This document shows positions 44,269 through 44,471 of a stretch of DNA of 44,471 nt, piece after piece. Numbering within the stretch: the first letter of the stretch is position 1; the number at the start of each line of letters is the position of its first letter. The DNA comes from CAZCDS01 sp964497585 (lineage in GTDB: Bacteria; Desulfobacterota; Desulfomonilia; Desulfomonilales; Desulfomonilaceae): assembly GCA_964497585.1 (NCBI GenBank), contig CAZCDS010000055.1, positions 1-44,471 on the forward strand, written 5' to 3'. Made by a program: the position numbers and the translations under genes. The notes below the pieces were generated by a model. It searched no databases. It was given only the letters and a program-made list of their open reading frames with translations, and was not told where the DNA came from.

Positions 44269-44471
44269 TAATGGAAAGAGATTACATGTCCTTGATCCCC
44301 ACCAGGACCCCTGAATTCTTGCCGGTTTGTCAAGGGTATTGAAAGGATGACGAAAGGATCTCGAGTTCCGCCTGGTTCGAAAGAGTGTGACCATCCTAGA
44401 GCGCCTACCTCGATTAATACCAAGTTGCGATCAGATAGGTACTGAATATTGCCCACCATTGAAGAACTCAT

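Overview
The window looks like a chromosomal segment from a GC-rich, anaerobic, sulfate-reducing or syntrophic deltaproteobacterium (Desulfobacterota, Desulfomonile- or Syntrophobacter-like). This is inferred from the gene families present: a class I (glutaconate-type) CoA-transferase pair, an NDP-forming acyl-CoA ligase subunit, a thioredoxin-like [2Fe-2S] ferredoxin joined to a SpoIIE phosphatase, a TauE/SafE exporter with a TIGR02186-type partner, and many large PAS kinases. No rRNA, tRNA or CRISPR was seen.

Layout. 1-1.4 kb: transposase debris, then a GNAT acetyltransferase. 2.1-3.9 kb: CoA-transferase A and B. 3.9-5.2 kb: a palindromic REP-like repeat and an IS3-family transposase relic. 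5.2-12.6 kb, + strand: a redox/signalling block made of ferredoxin, a cache-HAMP-receiver-PAS sensor, a SpoIIE phosphatase, an eroded stretch (IS1380-family relic and a broken hybrid histidine kinase), a dual-receiver/DUF4388 protein and an MBL-fold hydrolase. 12.7-17.0 kb, - strand: MMPL/RND transporter, patatin lipase, small secreted protein. 17.3-25.1 kb: mixed metabolic genes (secreted Pro-rich protein, acyl-CoA ligase, MFS plus nucleoside phosphorylase, M28 peptidase, K+ channel, SDR). 25.2-31.6 kb: a glycosyltransferase block with two intact - strand genes, a broken B12-type radical SAM gene and a large broken glycosyltransferase. 31.6-33.3 kb: decayed sequence with one promoter-led, structured small-ORF candidate. 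33.3-35.9 kb: TauE/SafE exporter, TIGR02186-like membrane-anchored protein and Usp-like protein as an operon. 36.4 kb: a Spy/CpxP-like periplasmic protein. 37.8-44.3 kb: two giant PAS kinases, the first with a periplasmic CXXCH (haem c) domain, the second a receiver-PAS-kinase-receiver hybrid.

The most interesting theme is redox signalling. From memory of the families, the ferredoxin/sensor/SpoIIE trio (5.25-8.97 kb) resembles the accessory genes that accompany putative sensory [FeFe]-hydrogenases in other anaerobes. No hydrogenase is present here, and the DNA just downstream is visibly eroded. The haem-c kinase pair near the right end is a second, independent candidate redox input. Gene starts were moved inward where ribosome-binding sites, promoters or pseudogene boundaries support this.
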